From contig JAVTLE010000014.1 of NCBI GenBank assembly GCA_033439295.1, positions 868,001 through 932,000 of the forward strand: 64,000 nt of DNA, in the 5' to 3' direction. A program made the translations under genes and the position numbers. Positions 11,501 to 23,327 of this stretch are shown here, one piece after another. Below the pieces are notes generated by a model. The model saw only the letters and a program-made list of their open reading frames with translations. It ran no database searches and had not been told where the DNA came from. Every line of letters begins with the position of its first letter. Positions within the stretch are counted from its first letter, which is position 1. Source of the DNA: Deuterostichococcus epilithicus (taxonomy: Eukaryota; Chlorophyta; Trebouxiophyceae; Prasiolales; Stichococcaceae).

Positions 11501-14220
11501 GCCGGGTTGATGACCGCCAATGTAGAGCCAGCTGTTTCTGGCGCACTGCGGATTGACAGGAGATCGCTATTGAAGGGGATTGTTCAGCAGGATGCTGTTT
11601 GCCGGCAACCACCCAGCATGGGACCTGCCGGCTCTGGCACGCTGCAGGAAGTGCAAATTTGTGGAACTGCGCCAGGTTGATGGACTGCAGTCCTCCACTG
11701 CTGTCTCTGGGGCGCAGGAGGAAGCAAGCAGCATGTGCACATATGGGGCTGCCCAGCGCTTGGGGCTGCCTCTTCACTGGTTGTGCATCGCCGGACGCAA
11801 TCCCCCGCGAGGACATCGCAGCCTCTGTAAGGTGGCAGACGATGTTTGGAAACATCAATTATTTGAGTGCGAAGTGAAGCTGTAGCCTGGGAGGCTGCAC
11901 GCTGTGCTGTTCTACCCACCCCGCGGTGTTGCCAATGGCCGGCACAGCACCCGCATGAAGTCAGTGCCGACAGCAGCTCGTGGCAAGTTGGTTGCATCGA
12001 TGGGAGTGGAGTGGAAACAATGCCTCGGCACATGCCTGTAGACTGCGAGGGAGGCGCCACCAGGCAGCGGCTGGTACGAGCGGCCGCCAAACATCCAGGC
12101 GGGCGGCGCAAACTCGGCCTCGACGCTCAGCAGTGGCTCGACCTGCGAGTTCGACAGCGTCTCAGCAGGTCCATGGCCAGCATCCTAGATCATGAATCGA
12201 AAATGCACTCTGTGGTCATGTACCGCTGTGACGTCAGCGCAGCCCCGAGAGGGCAGCAGGGAACCGGCAAGCAGCCTCGCTCAACATCTTGCGGTTGCTG
12301 TGCTGATCTCCTGTACTGGAAAACGGAATGCACGAGGAGGCAATGGTGCATCGCATCCGCTGCCGCCTGTGCGCTGTGCGCACCTGGCCGGGCGACGTCT
12401 CGGTGTAGATGTTCCACCAGTCGGTGCGGTCGCTGACAAAGGACAGCCCCGCATCGCTCCACAGCGGCTGCACCACAGACTCCCCGGGGCCGCCCGCCAC
12501 CTGTCCATCCAGGACAAGGCATTGGTCAGTGTCTCGTCGTCTCGTTTCGAACGCCTGCTCAGCAGCACCATGCTCGAGGCATTGTTCGACAACTGTTCGC
12601 AGGCACCTTGTTGCAGTCGTCAGATGGAGTGCAGGTTGTGGTGGATAGCCAGGCCTCGAGCGGGGACTGAGTTCCCGAACAGTGAACTGGACAGCATGAT
12701 CCGTACCTTGCGCGGGTCAGCGATGTCGCCGGCCTCGGTCACGTCTGCCACCCACAGCTCGGTGTCATCCCAGGGCATGTTGGGGTGGTCCCAGCAGACC
12801 CACGCCAGCTGCAACGTTCATCAATGCCAAGCGAAGCTTCACCACGCGCAGGAGAATCGCATGCCCAGCATGCAGACCGACGTCTGCCAAAGGGCATGCA
12901 GCACAGGAGAATGGCGCATGCTACACATGTCAGCAGTCAGCCCTTCGCCAAAGTGTGACGCATGGGGCCTTGCAGGTGCGAAATGGTCTTGCCTTGGTGC
13001 TGTCGGCATTGAGGCGCGGCGCGGAGTAAAAGTCGCGGCCCTCCATCAGCACCGTGCTCTCACCAGTCTTCAGATCTGCGCATCGGGATCGTGCACGCAT
13101 CGGAGGCTGTACAGCGGGGAAAAGGGTTGCAGGCCTGTGCTTAAGCGAGCCGGATGTGCACGTCAGACCTCGATTTGCGAGCTGGGCAGCCTCGGCGTGG
13201 GGGACATTTGCATGAGCAGGAAATGCCTCCCGCAGCGCCGGCCGTGCCAGGCCCTGTCCTTGCACCCGGAGTGAACCATCGGCACAAGAACAGGTGGACA
13301 GCGGCTCCGCAGCCAGCGCTGCCAAGCGTTAAGTGCGATCAGCGCGGAGCACCGCACCCACGGCCGCGACGGAGTTGACGGGCTCGCCCTCCCCCGAGTG
13401 GTCCTCTCGAATCGCCACCAGACGGTCGAACTTCTTGTCGATGACTGCGTCTGCGAAGCGGTGCTGCGTGTCTTCGCCTGTCAGCGGCTCGGGAGCCGAA
13501 AAGCCGCCGTCTTCGCTGACCGCCTGCTTGTAGACGCGTTGGTCCCTGTGTGTCCACCAGGCAGCGCCCGAAGTCTCAGCCGGCTCGGAAGTTCTCGACG
13601 AGTCTTATGCTCCAGCCCCAGCGGCTCTGCGCCTGCTGCGTGCACAAGCATCAGGAGCCCGCGGCAATATGAACTGTGTCCTAGCCGCCGGACTTGTGGA
13701 GGTTGCCCTCACTTGAAGTTGGACCAGAAGACTGCACCCTCGCCAACAACGCTCTCGCCGCCGCCATACTCGTGCACGCGTGTGCGCGCGTTGAAGCCGC
13801 TGTCCGCCCCTGGCAGCACGTCCGCCACTGTGCCGTCCGGTGACCTGCGTTTGTGCAGGAGCACTGAGGATGTGCACGACAGAACCTCGGCCTGCATCTC
13901 ACCCCACGATTTGAGGTGCTTGCCGGTTCTCAGCGGCAGTCACCACCATGAACTGCAATGCAGTACTGTGCACGACCAGGCGCATCGGCAAGGCGCCAAC
14001 TGACAGCCTGCATCAGGAGTGCTACAAGGGTTCTTTGATGTCTGCACCTGCAGACGAGCACTTGGCGGCCGCCCTCGGTGGGGCGCCCCTCCAGCCAGAA
14101 CACTTGGCCGTCTGGCGCGACGGTTGGCGCACCCAGCCCGATGGACTGGCTGACGATGAGCTCCGAGGATATTGGCGAGGCCCACGCGCCGCCGGGTGCC
14201 TCCTTGCGAGCCGCCGCCAT
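8533..14220 (-). CDS. S9-family serine peptidase (prolyl oligopeptidase / acylaminoacyl-peptidase type)
   Basis: Multi-exon peptidase with an N-terminal beta-propeller and a C-terminal alpha/beta hydrolase, predicted to remove dipeptides or acylated residues from peptides. It starts at the ATG at 14218-14220 ([20 protein letters not shown]). Propeller-type segments follow near 13737-13800 ([16 protein letters not shown]), 13370-13480 ([16 protein letters not shown]), 12620-12814, 12400-12500 ([14 protein letters not shown]), 11400-11520 and 11030-11220. The hydrolase begins near 10490-10730 ([15 protein letters not shown]). The nucleophile elbow GGSAGGYT lies near 10060-10100, preceded by [20 protein letters not shown]. 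The acid GEEDKVVPP and the catalytic His in [10 protein letters not shown] lie at 9000-9113. The last exon ends PPDIVNAA with TGA at 8533-8535. Exon edges were not all fixed. A partial copy of its 3' end sits at 1690-2610. No obvious transit peptide, so cytosolic or plastid location is open. Confidence 0.85.
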
Positions 14221-15513
14221 GACTGCTACAGCCAGGTCGCGCCTCCCAGACGCAGCCTTGTGCCTGCCACAAAAACCCGGAACATGTTTGCGCCGTTACG
14301 CAGTCGCCCCGGCAAGCACTCGCCATGGAGCTACCAGGCCACGAATCGTTGGCATCAATGTCCCAAGTGTTGGCAGGAGCAATGCACTGGTGGTTGCAGA
14401 GTTTTATAGCAGCTCCAGCTCCAGCTCCAGCTCCAGCTCCACAGGCTGACAGGACACAAGCAGGTGGTATCGAGTATCGTTGAAACGGGCGTCTTTCTTG
14501 AATTCAGGGCGCATAAGGTGCATGCTTCGCATCCCGGAAGTGATTGCGCCAAGCCATTCGACGCGCCTCAACAGCATGATGGCGCATGGCATATGCCCAT
14601 GCCAACGCCAGGCTGTTCATCAGTGGTGTGCATAAGCTTCCATCCAGATTGACGCGTGTGCATGCACGACGTGTGACGAAAGGACTGTGGGATCAGTAAC
14701 GCGATCTCATCTGTGCCATCACGTGCAGGCCTGCAGACAGCCCCGCATGCCCTGGAGGTTTTGGCAAAGGACGTTTCTGTGTGTAAGCATCATGCTTTTA
14801 CCTGTTCTGTAGCGGATCACGCCACTGCTGCCTGTTGCACCTGCGAAGCCGAGGAGGGGTTCCGAGAGATGTTTTGAGGGCCGATCGAACCACCTGGGCG
14901 CTGCTGACACCGCCTGCAGCTGAGAGTATGTGTGATGCACACGAGACGCAGCTCAGCATTCTCGCATGTGCAGGCATGGCTTCTGTCACTTGCCTTGCAG
15001 ACACGTGCGACCAAAAGCAAGGGGGCGGAAGCGGGCATACCTCGTTGGAAGTCGGTCAAGTCTACACATGAATGGCGACACATCTCTTGGAAATCGCGAT
15101 GATCTGCGATGATCACAGTGCATCGCTCCGCTCCATCGTGCGCAATACAAAGCCAATTCTGCTTGCTAAGATGTCAAAGGTTTGATTCTCCGCTGGGGTG
15201 TAAAGCTCGTCTCACCGCACCGCCCTGAGGTGCTTCGGGATCTTTCACGACTGTGTCCGGCCGCTGTTCTCTTCACACGCCAACACGAGACGTTATCATA
15301 AAGACTTTGGGCGGCCCTGAGCATACCTTTATTAGTGCTTCTGCGCTGAGGGCGTCACGAGGTTGCAGATAGACCACACTCAGTGACGCCGTTCACACGT
15401 TGAGTTGGCCATCGGGCACCTCTTGCGTCACACAGCAACGAAACAAGCATTCGCCTTGGCGCGCTCATCGCTAGGCGACGCCAACAACACCAAGCCGCCT
15501 TCGAGCCAATAGG
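14221..15513. other. Intergenic region between divergent S9 peptidase and P4H genes
   Basis: The S9 peptidase gene reads left from 14220 and the first prolyl 4-hydroxylase reads right from 15514, so this 1.3 kb holds both 5' regions and presumably both promoters. I see no coding exon with family similarity and no recognisable core promoter box. It contains a short hexanucleotide microsatellite at 14411-14440. Confidence 0.5.
14411..14440. repeat. Hexanucleotide microsatellite (AGCTCC)5
   Basis: Five exact tandem copies of agctcc lie about 190 bp upstream of the S9 peptidase start codon. No coding role is apparent. Confidence 0.9.
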
Positions 15514-18233
15514 ATGCTGCGAAGCTTGGCGTGCACAGCAGCACTGCTGCTGGCGGCCCTTGCTGCACTGCTGTCGCCGCAAGTGGCGGCATTTTCCGCG
15601 GAGGCAATCGGGTCAGACACGTTCCCGTCGGACTCTTCGCGCTTCCCCGGCTGGAGGTGCGCTAAACTATCAGCAGCGCTGCTGCCTGGCTGCATGCCGC
15701 CTGGCACTGCATCTATCTGTCTATCTTCTGCGCTGTCTGTTGACGAAGTACGTAGCAGGTGATCTCAGACTCTTCACCGCTTGCACAGGGAAACGCTGCC
15801 AAACTTGAGACACGACGCCCCCCGCAGCCACCGTGAACAGGTTGCGCAAGGCGGCGGATTGAGGAAGACAGTGCCTACCTTGACCCAGGTACGATGCCGC
15901 GCGTGATGATGGTCAGTCGCGCCGTGACTTGATGACCTCCTCGTGAACAGCAGTGCTGGGCTCGAATTTGAGCTCGGTTGCGCAGTCTGCTGTCGCAAGC
16001 AGGTCAGCTGTGCGTGCTGAACTTGGCGGCACCCATACCAGGGTGCGGCTGCATCATGCATGACATTGCTGTTCCTCCACGATAGCAGGAGTGGAAGGGC
16101 CAGGCCAAGCAGTTAGCCTGGTCGCCGCGCGCCTTTCTGTTTGAGGGCTTCCTTCGGATGAGGAGTGTGACCATCTGATCAACAAGGCGAGTGCACCAAG
16201 CTTTAGCGGTGCCACGCGCTGCCGGATACTCGCTTTGAGCCCGCACATACACAGCTGCTAGCAGGACCCTTGAGGAGCCAGCAGGCAGCAGGCGTGCAAC
16301 ATGCATGACCAGGCGTACTGCATACTGCGCAGGCGAAGACGCGTCTGGAGCGAAGCATGGTCGTGGACGACGACCGGGGTGGCAGCAAACTGGACAACGT
16401 GCGCACCAGCAGTGGCATCTTCCTCAGCTTCCACGAGGACCCGGTGCGTGTTGAATCTGAGCTCGGAGGGCAGCTCTGACTGCTGCTCGTCCACTGTTAT
16501 AGCTTGGCACCTGCTGCTGGCAGCCCGCCAGACCCGGCCAGGCTGCTGGCAGCCCATACACCTTGCAGCGGATGTCTGATGAGCTGTAAGGTAAATGAGA
16601 GTCTGAAGCTGGTGCCGGGCTGCTCGTCGCAGGTCGTAGCGCGCATTGAGGAGCGCATCTCCCGCATCACCTACCTGCCGCAAGAAAATGGCGAGGGTTT
16701 GCAGGTGCTCCGCTACCAGGTGAGACTGGCTGCATATAGTTCAGGCAACTGCAAATGAGAGGGTTGTTGCACTGCTGCTTTGTGATGCGACTGTGTATCT
16801 CATCGCAGAAGAAGATTGTGGACTGACAGCCTCTGCATTCATGAGGAGCATGCGGGACGGCCAGGTGCAGGGCGAAACAGATGCTTTGTTCCTTGTGAGC
16901 TGACCACACCTCAATGTTGCATTACCGCAGGACGGGCAGGAATATAGGCTACACCTCGACGCCTTTGCAGACATGGTCAACGCTGACCCCCATCACGGCG
17001 GCCAGCGCGCTGCTACGATGCTCATGTACCTGTGCGTCTCGAGTCTCGTCAGGACCCTCCATCGTGCTCGGTGACACCGGCTTTCATGTCATCGTGCGGC
17101 CTATGTCCACGTGCTACCATGCCGAATGCGAGCTGCAGTTGCGAGCTGAGGCGTGTGGTCGTTGCACGCGCAGCACAACGCCGGAGGAGGGCGGTGAGAC
17201 GGTGTTCCCGCAGGGGCGGCCCCGCAGCGACGGCCCTGGCTGGTCCGACTGCGCCAAGCAGGTGCACGTAAAGATTGTTGTCTGTGTGCCTTAATGCTGG
17301 ACAATCGTGATAGCAGGTGCCTGCTGTTCGCTCGTTTGCTGCAAAGTGCCTTTCGAGGATTCGTGCAGGCCTGCGTGTGGCGCTTGCAGGTCTCCAGCAC
17401 ACACCTCAAATAAACCCTGCGGGCATTATGATAGGTTCTGCAGCAATCAATGGCTCGATTGCGCGAACTGATGCGTCCCCTTGTGTGCAGGGTCTGAGCG
17501 TGAAAGCCACAAAAGGCAACGCAGTGCTGTTCTACTCGATGCATCCCAATGGCACCGTCGACTTGCACAGCGAGCATGGGAGCTGCCCTACAACCAAGGT
17601 GCCCACGACTCATGACGCAGATCGTCATTCCAGTGCAGTCGCCCTTACTTCTGTGCTGCCTCTTGCTGGTTGCCACTGTGTTGGCCGGCGGGCGGGGCTT
17701 GGTAAGACGCTGGCCGGCTCAGCGCTTGCCTGACCGTGGCATGAAGCTGAGTTTGACAACTGTCTCCGCCTCAGGGCGAGAAGTGGAGCGCGCCAAAGTG
17801 GCTCCACGAATCGAGCCTAAATGGAGACGCCGCCACTGTCGTCGTGGGTGCGCTGACGTGCATACCAACTGCAGAAGCTGGGCGGCCAGGGGCGAATGTG
17901 CGATTTTTGCGCATCACTGCCTATCTGTGTGCTTCTGTCTTGGTAGCTGGAAAGCTGCAGGTTATGCATCCAGCCGCTGCACAGATGGGCTACGTAGCGC
18001 CTGATCAATCCCGCACAGTGTCGTCAATTGTTTTTTCTGTGCCCGCAGGCAAAAGAAATCCTGGGTTCATGCTTTCAAGGTCTGCACCCTCTGCCTGCCA
18101 CATGCCGCCATGTCCGTCTTGCCATTCGTGCTGTATTCACAGCCTAAATGTCAGCTGCCTGCAAGATGTCACCCTGACGTACCAATGCTGCCCATCCCGA
18201 CTTCGGACACTGCTGATATCATGCATGGGCTGA
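15514..18233 (+). pseudogene. Prolyl 4-hydroxylase with ShKT-like C-terminus, probably frame-damaged (copy 1 of 3)
   Basis: First of three P4H genes. ATG at 15514 begins a signal-like leader (MLRSLACTAALLLAALAALL). Exons matching the family: 16089-16186, 16333-16443 (VRTSSGIFLSFHEDP), 16633-16719 (RIEERISRITYLPQENGEG), 16931-17031 (YRLHLDAF, the His-x-Asp iron ligands), 17174-17261 (TPEEGGETVFPQG), 17491-17598 (SEHGSCPTTK, distal His), 17775 onward (GEKWSAPKWLH, with the 2-oxoglutarate Lys) and a degenerate ShKT tail to 18233. Lengths 111, 87, 101, 88 and 108 equal those of copy 2. Problems: in the second exon the family sequence FL-SDEECDHLINK needs one extra base at about 16152-16154, otherwise a TGA follows. 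Exon 1 (15514-15656) leaves a phase incompatible with that exon. The donor after 16186 is GC. Either a recent pseudogene or sequencing error. Confidence 0.7.
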
Positions 18234-18330
18234 CCCTTGGTGTCCTGCCATGCTGCCAGGTGCAGAAAGTCATGCAGCACGTGCGCTGAAGTGTCAGAGA
18301 CAGACCCCGAGGGGGTGACAGATCCCTCGG

Positions 18331-19289
18331 TCAATCAGGGAGCAGAAGCCTAGGATCAGTGGACGAGTAATCTGGTTCAGGTGTATGCAGAGCCAGCTCA
18401 GACAGTGTGTATTGGCGGACCCCCAGTGCTCGATGAAGCATCAGGGGCGCCAGCGCCTCCTCAGCATCAGACTCGGTAGAAATGCGTATAATCAGCACGC
18501 CATCATTTGCGACTGTGGATAGCTGCTTGCACAGCGTTGTGGTCAGATCTGGAATTAATTCAGTGAGTTGTGGTGTTGACATGTTGGTGGCGGCCTATGC
18601 AAATTGCCAATGTATCTCCATCAGCATGTAGATGAGACCTTTCGATTCATGTTCATGATCTGGACCACGATCTATCATTTTCGGCTGCAGAGGTAAGGTG
18701 AGCGCCAGCTGCACCCGGCGGTTTGCAGGCAGGCACTGTCTGTCAGAAGTCAGACAGGTGTGTATTCTACATGCTGTCTTCATGTGGAACCTCAGCGGCC
18801 ACAAGCTTCCAGCCGAACCCATTTCGTCGACAACTTTTGCAATCTGCGTGAGACGGTTGAGATTCTCGTGTGAGTGCTAGGCCTCGTTGAAGTGCAGGTG
18901 TCTGTATTGCAATCCTAACGCCAGCAGGGAACGCCCGTACGCAACTCGCCCAGCGCTTCACTGTGCTCTTCAGATTGCGCATCTGAGAGCGAGGCGCTGC
19001 TGTAACCGCGCACGTGACTGCTTGACTCACCAGCAGCAGCGACTTGTTCGGTGATTGTTGTCCCAGTGGTCTGATCGGACGACGATGCACTGGGAGCTTT
19101 CGACTGCGCTTCAGCAACAACTACCTTCAAGATCACGGACTGCAGCATTGAAGGTTGCATCCTGAGTGGCAGACAGCAGTTCTCGTCCGGCGATTGACGC
19201 AGTGCGCGGGCTTCACCGCCAGCGTGCCACAGCGCCAGACGGAACTGAGTCAATTCGCTCAGCAGGGCAGCACACGCGCTAGACGGCAT
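18331..19289 (-). CDS. Possible small hypothetical gene
   Basis: Two open, protein-like stretches lie on the minus strand between the first two P4H genes. The 5' one starts at ATG 19287-19289 (MPSSACAALLSELTQFRLAL) and reaches a good donor (gtgagt) at 19030, after a Ser/Thr/Gln-rich stretch. The 3' one ends at a stop near 18331 and covers about 83 codons (MSTPQLTELIPDLTTTLCKQ ... DGVLIIRISTESDAEEAL), preceded by a possible acceptor just above 18594. Their phases do not match directly, so at least one middle exon would be needed, or they are two separate items. No family is recognised. If real, the start lies only about 30 bp from the divergent P4H start at 19323, so they would share a promoter. 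Confidence 0.3.
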
Positions 19290-19322
19290 CACAGAAGCGG
19301 CAGCGGCACCTCAGCGCGCGGC

Positions 19323-22300
19323 ATGCTCCGGAGGCAAGCCTGCAGAGGAGCGCTGTTGCTGGCGGCGCTGGCGCTGCTGCACCGTGCTGGCCCTGGGGCG
19401 GAAGCAGTCGAGGCAGTGGAGGCGAACACGTATATCAACGATTTAGAGCGCTTTCCGGGCTGGAAGGGTACGCTGCCCGGCGTGAAGTACGGGGCGGAGC
19501 AGACTGGCGGCGACCCGAATCGCATACGCGCCATGGCGCACGGCAGCCTGGGGGAGGTAAGGAATGCCAATCAGCCAAGTCGCCTTCCAGCGCGCTTTGC
19601 GTCTGCTGGAGCCCTGCTGCCGTCCTGCTGACGTCTGTAGACCTGACAGCTCTCTCCGGACGGCTCTCGTCGCGAGGCTGTGAGGCAGCGGTGCCGGGCT
19701 GCGGGGCTTGCATCGCCGCTGGCCCATGACGGGCTCGTGCGTGTGTGCCGCCCGCAGGTGGAGTGGGACGGCGAAGTGCAGCAGCTGTCCTGGGCGCCTC
19801 GCCTGTTCCTGTACAAGCGCTTCCTGTCGGACGCAGAGTGCGACCACCTCATGAACAAGGTGGGCAGCTCCACAGCATTTTGCATGTCACACCCGGAGGC
19901 ATTGCTTGCCGTGAGTGCGGCAGCGGCTTCAACGTGCTGAGAGGTGGTGTCAGCATTTGCTTGCCGGCGCCCGCGCCATGGAGCAGGTCGCATGAGACAT
20001 GCGCCTAAATTCGGCGGTCCCATCCAGCGTGTTTGAGGGCGCCAGCATGTCGAGCGTTGAGCGCTAGCTGCTGCGCAGCTGATAGCTCGGCGCGGCCATT
20101 CAGACGTCACTGCTGCCTAAGCCGCCATCCGCCGCGTCCCACTGCATTCCTTCCTCATGACTCTCCAACACGCATGGCATTCCTGCTGCTGCCTTCCTCC
20201 CATGACTATTATCCCATCTCCCATCTCCTGTCACTTTCAACCTAGCGAAGTTGATCAACCGCATGTTCCTGCCGCCAGGCGCGGCCGCACCTGGAGGCGA
20301 GCGAGGTGGTGGACAACGACACCGGCGGCAGCAAGTCGGACTCCGTACGCACCAGCAGCGGCGCCTTCTTCCAGAACGGAGAGGACCCGGTGCGTGCACC
20401 GTCAGTGGGACTGATTGTCGGCAGATTTGGACGAGACCATTTCATCGGCTCTCATGCCTCAACCCTAATCAGCCTGAGTGAGGCTGGAAAGGTGTAACCT
20501 CTCTCCCTCTCTCAGTTGCGAGTATGCCTTGTGGCGGGATGTTCTTTTATGAGACCCTGCATGTGCACGTCTACTCAGGGTCCGCGGGTGCTCCTTGCAA
20601 GGCCCTGCATGGCATTCGAGGGCCTTTGCCAGGGCGGGCAGCTCAAAGGAAGCACGATTATTGCATATGGAGCACACTCACTGCGCCCGCATGTGCTGCA
20701 GTCGCTCGAGGCGATGGCTCCTCCGAGTCGGTTGTGCATTATGTGACACCACGACAGGGAAGGGACAGCTCTCTCGGCCTTCTCGGCCTGCTGCCCGTCG
20801 CAGACAGTGCGCATAGCGACTGCCGCTCTCTTGCATGCTGCCTGGCGATCCCTGTTGTCTGCTGTGCGCAGGTCATCGCGCGCATCGAGCAGCGCATAGC
20901 GCGGGTCAGCTTCCTGCCGGAGGAGAACGGCGAGGGGCTCCAGGTCCTGCAGTACAAGGTGAGTGGAATTTCAACAACCTTATTGTCAAGCAATTGAGGC
21001 AGCCATGTACTTGCGGGCGAGCTCGGCGCGCCCGCCACTTGCTGCCCAGGCACCAACGTTGTTGAGATCTTTCCAATCAAAAGTCAGGAGACCGTTCCAT
21101 TAGGTATGGTTGCAGCATGGTGCCCTGAAGCCACCGGCTGCTACTTCCTGCAAGCATCACCCCTGCTCCCGTAAGCAGCATGAGGAGCCACGCCCTGATG
21201 TGCTGGCTGCCAGGACGCCTGCGGGGTGCCAAGATACTGAGTCTCGGCGGGACTGAGCTGCACGTCTCATAATGCACTGACACGTGCATCGATTTCAATT
21301 GCAGAATGGGCAACAATATAAACCTCACCACGATTTCTTCTGGGACAAGGTCAACAGCGACCCGGCGCACGGCGGCAACCGCATCGCCACCGTCCTCATG
21401 TACCTGTGAGTGCCCTCGCATTTGTTCAACATGTTCACCCATAGTTCTGCTTGCACTCGCACGCGCAACGGCCTAACGTCGATATGGCGCGCGTTTGAGG
21501 CTGCGTCCATTGCAGATCCGAGGGCTGGCGACAAACTCATAATCGCCTTGCTGCAGCCTGCTGTGCGGCCTCATGCTGGGCAGAGTTCGATCAATACTAT
21601 TACGACTGCCATAAATGATGCTAGATGAACAGAAGAGCAATGACTGCTAGCCGCGAGCAATCTCAGAGCGCAGAAGGGGCGAGCATGACCTGGGCGCTGA
21701 AACACCTGAAATTTTGCTTGCGGCCGCAGGACTACCCCTGAGGACGGCGGCGAGACAGTGTTCCCGCAGGGGCTGCCGCATGCCAGCGGCCCCGGCTGGT
21801 CCAACTGCGCCAAGAAGGTGCGCAAAACTTCGTCATATTCTGTCTCGATTCAGTGCTAGCTGGTTCGTTTGGCTGGTTCACAGTGGATTCCTGTCAGAGC
21901 TGGTGTTCGCTGTTTTGGATTTCAGACGCAGGCCTGTGTGCAGGGTGTAAGTGCAGGGTGTAAGCGTGACTTATATGCGGGGCGAGCGACGCGGTGTTGT
22001 GGTCATCCAAGTTGTCACCATCAAGCTGCCATCAACCTGCACCAGCCGCCACACCGAAATCGTGCATCTCCTGGGTGTGCAGGGTTTGAGCGTGAAGAGC
22101 ACACGGGGCGATGCGGTGTTGTTTTACGCGCTGCACCCTAATGGCACCATCGACCTGTCCAGCGAGCACGGCAGCTGTCCCACGCTCAAGGTGGGGCCTG
22201 TCCGCTGCTCATCTGAACTGAAACAACTCTGACACGGCTCGACCCGGTCGCAGCACTGTCACGGCCGTCGGTCGCTGGGTTTGCATGCTTTTAAAGTACA

Positions 22301-23109
22301 AGGCCCCTGTGCGGGCCGCCACAGGCGGGCAGTCGTGAGCTGCGGCTGCAACCCACCTGTGCTTACTGCTGAGGAATGTGTCAGTCGGCGGCAGCGCAGC
22401 CCGACCATGCCTCCGCACTGCTTGCCGCAGGGCGAGAAGTGGAGCAGCACGAAGTGGATCCACGTGTCCAGTTTGCAGGACGGCGCCGCAGCCAATGTCG
22501 CAGAGATGGCGAGCTGCCACGATGCGGACAAGGGCTGCGAGGATTGGGCCTGGAACGACGAATGTGGGTCTTGCGTGCTTGCCCTGTTCCAAGAGCATCC
22601 TTCCTGTCACTGCGCAGCTGCACTTGTCACCTCTCCAACCTGTCCTTTGTTGTTTTCGTGGCGTCGTGAGACGTCTGCAGCCGGCTGCTATCCACATAGC
22701 CTCGTTCGCCTCAGCGTAGTGATCTAAGGGAGCGACTTCTGCGTATTGCAGGCACGAAGAATCCCGGCTTCATGCTCGCCAAGTGAGGATTGTGTGAGCT
22801 TATGCAATCGTTGCTACAGCGCGGTAGTAGGCGCATTGCAGCTGACGCAAGTTTGTGCACACGAGAGCTGTCGTCGATTGAACACTCTCATTTCATCGCA
22901 TCCCTGACTGCAGGTGCAAGCGGTCGTGCGGAGCCTGCGGAAAGTCGGCTGCGGACGCGGCAGCCATGGTGCAGAATGCTGGTGAGCACGCACAGTCTGC
23001 TTCTGGCGCGAAGGCAGCGCCAGATGAGGAAGCAGAACAGGCAGCGGAGGAGCCAGCAGAGGAGCCAGCGGAGGAGCCAGCAGAGGAACCTGCAGAAGCC
23101 GCAGAGTGA
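19323..23109 (+). CDS. Prolyl 4-hydroxylase with C-terminal ShKT domain (copy 2, complete)
   Basis: Fe(II)/2-oxoglutarate dioxygenase hydroxylating peptidyl proline, probably in the ER/Golgi on wall or secreted hydroxyproline-rich proteins. Ten exons close in phase: 19323-19556, 19758-19859, 20279-20389, 20872-20958, 21305-21405, 21730-21817, 22083-22190, 22431-22563, 22752-22782, 22914-23109, giving 396 residues. An N-terminal hydrophobic leader (GALLLAALALLHRAG) is a signal peptide or anchor. Catalytic features: iron ligands His-x-Asp in YKPHHDFFWDK, distal His in SSEHGSCPTLK, 2-oxoglutarate Lys in GEKWSSTKWIH. The tail is a ShKT domain (CHDADKGCEDWA ... NPGFMLAKCKRSCGACG), as in plant P4Hs, then an acidic AEEP repeat ending at TGA 23107-23109. 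It faces the third P4H gene tail to tail, 218 bp apart. The intron before exon 7 carries a decayed copy of exon 7. Confidence 0.92.
21938..22010 (+). other. Decayed copy of P4H exon 7 inside the preceding intron
   Basis: The intron before exon 7 of the second P4H gene contains a sequence parallel to that exon's first 50 bp: gtgcagggtgtaagcgtgac versus gtgcagggtttgagcgtgaa, and both share cggggcga and gcggtgttgt blocks. The copy lacks the ends needed for a functional exon and has its own 13-bp tandem repeat (gtgcagggtgtaa). Confidence 0.65.
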
Positions 23110-23327
23110 TTAACACGTTATCAGTTCTTGGAGTTGATGGTTCATTTCAACGAATGCAGTGTTCAAACACCGGACCACTGTTTCCTGACCGACTTCCTGC
23201 CTCTCAACCCTAGAAACCAAAACGCAGGAACACTGCCATTACATCCGATTGGTTGGTCAACAGCTGCCGTCATGACACTGAAACCGCAGGGCTCGGCTTT
23301 GTCTCGAAAGGATGGAGCTGATGGTCA

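Noticed and set aside
12192-13274. 360-codon plus-strand open frame
   Set aside because: It runs antisense through S9 peptidase propeller exons and introns, with no recognisable motif.
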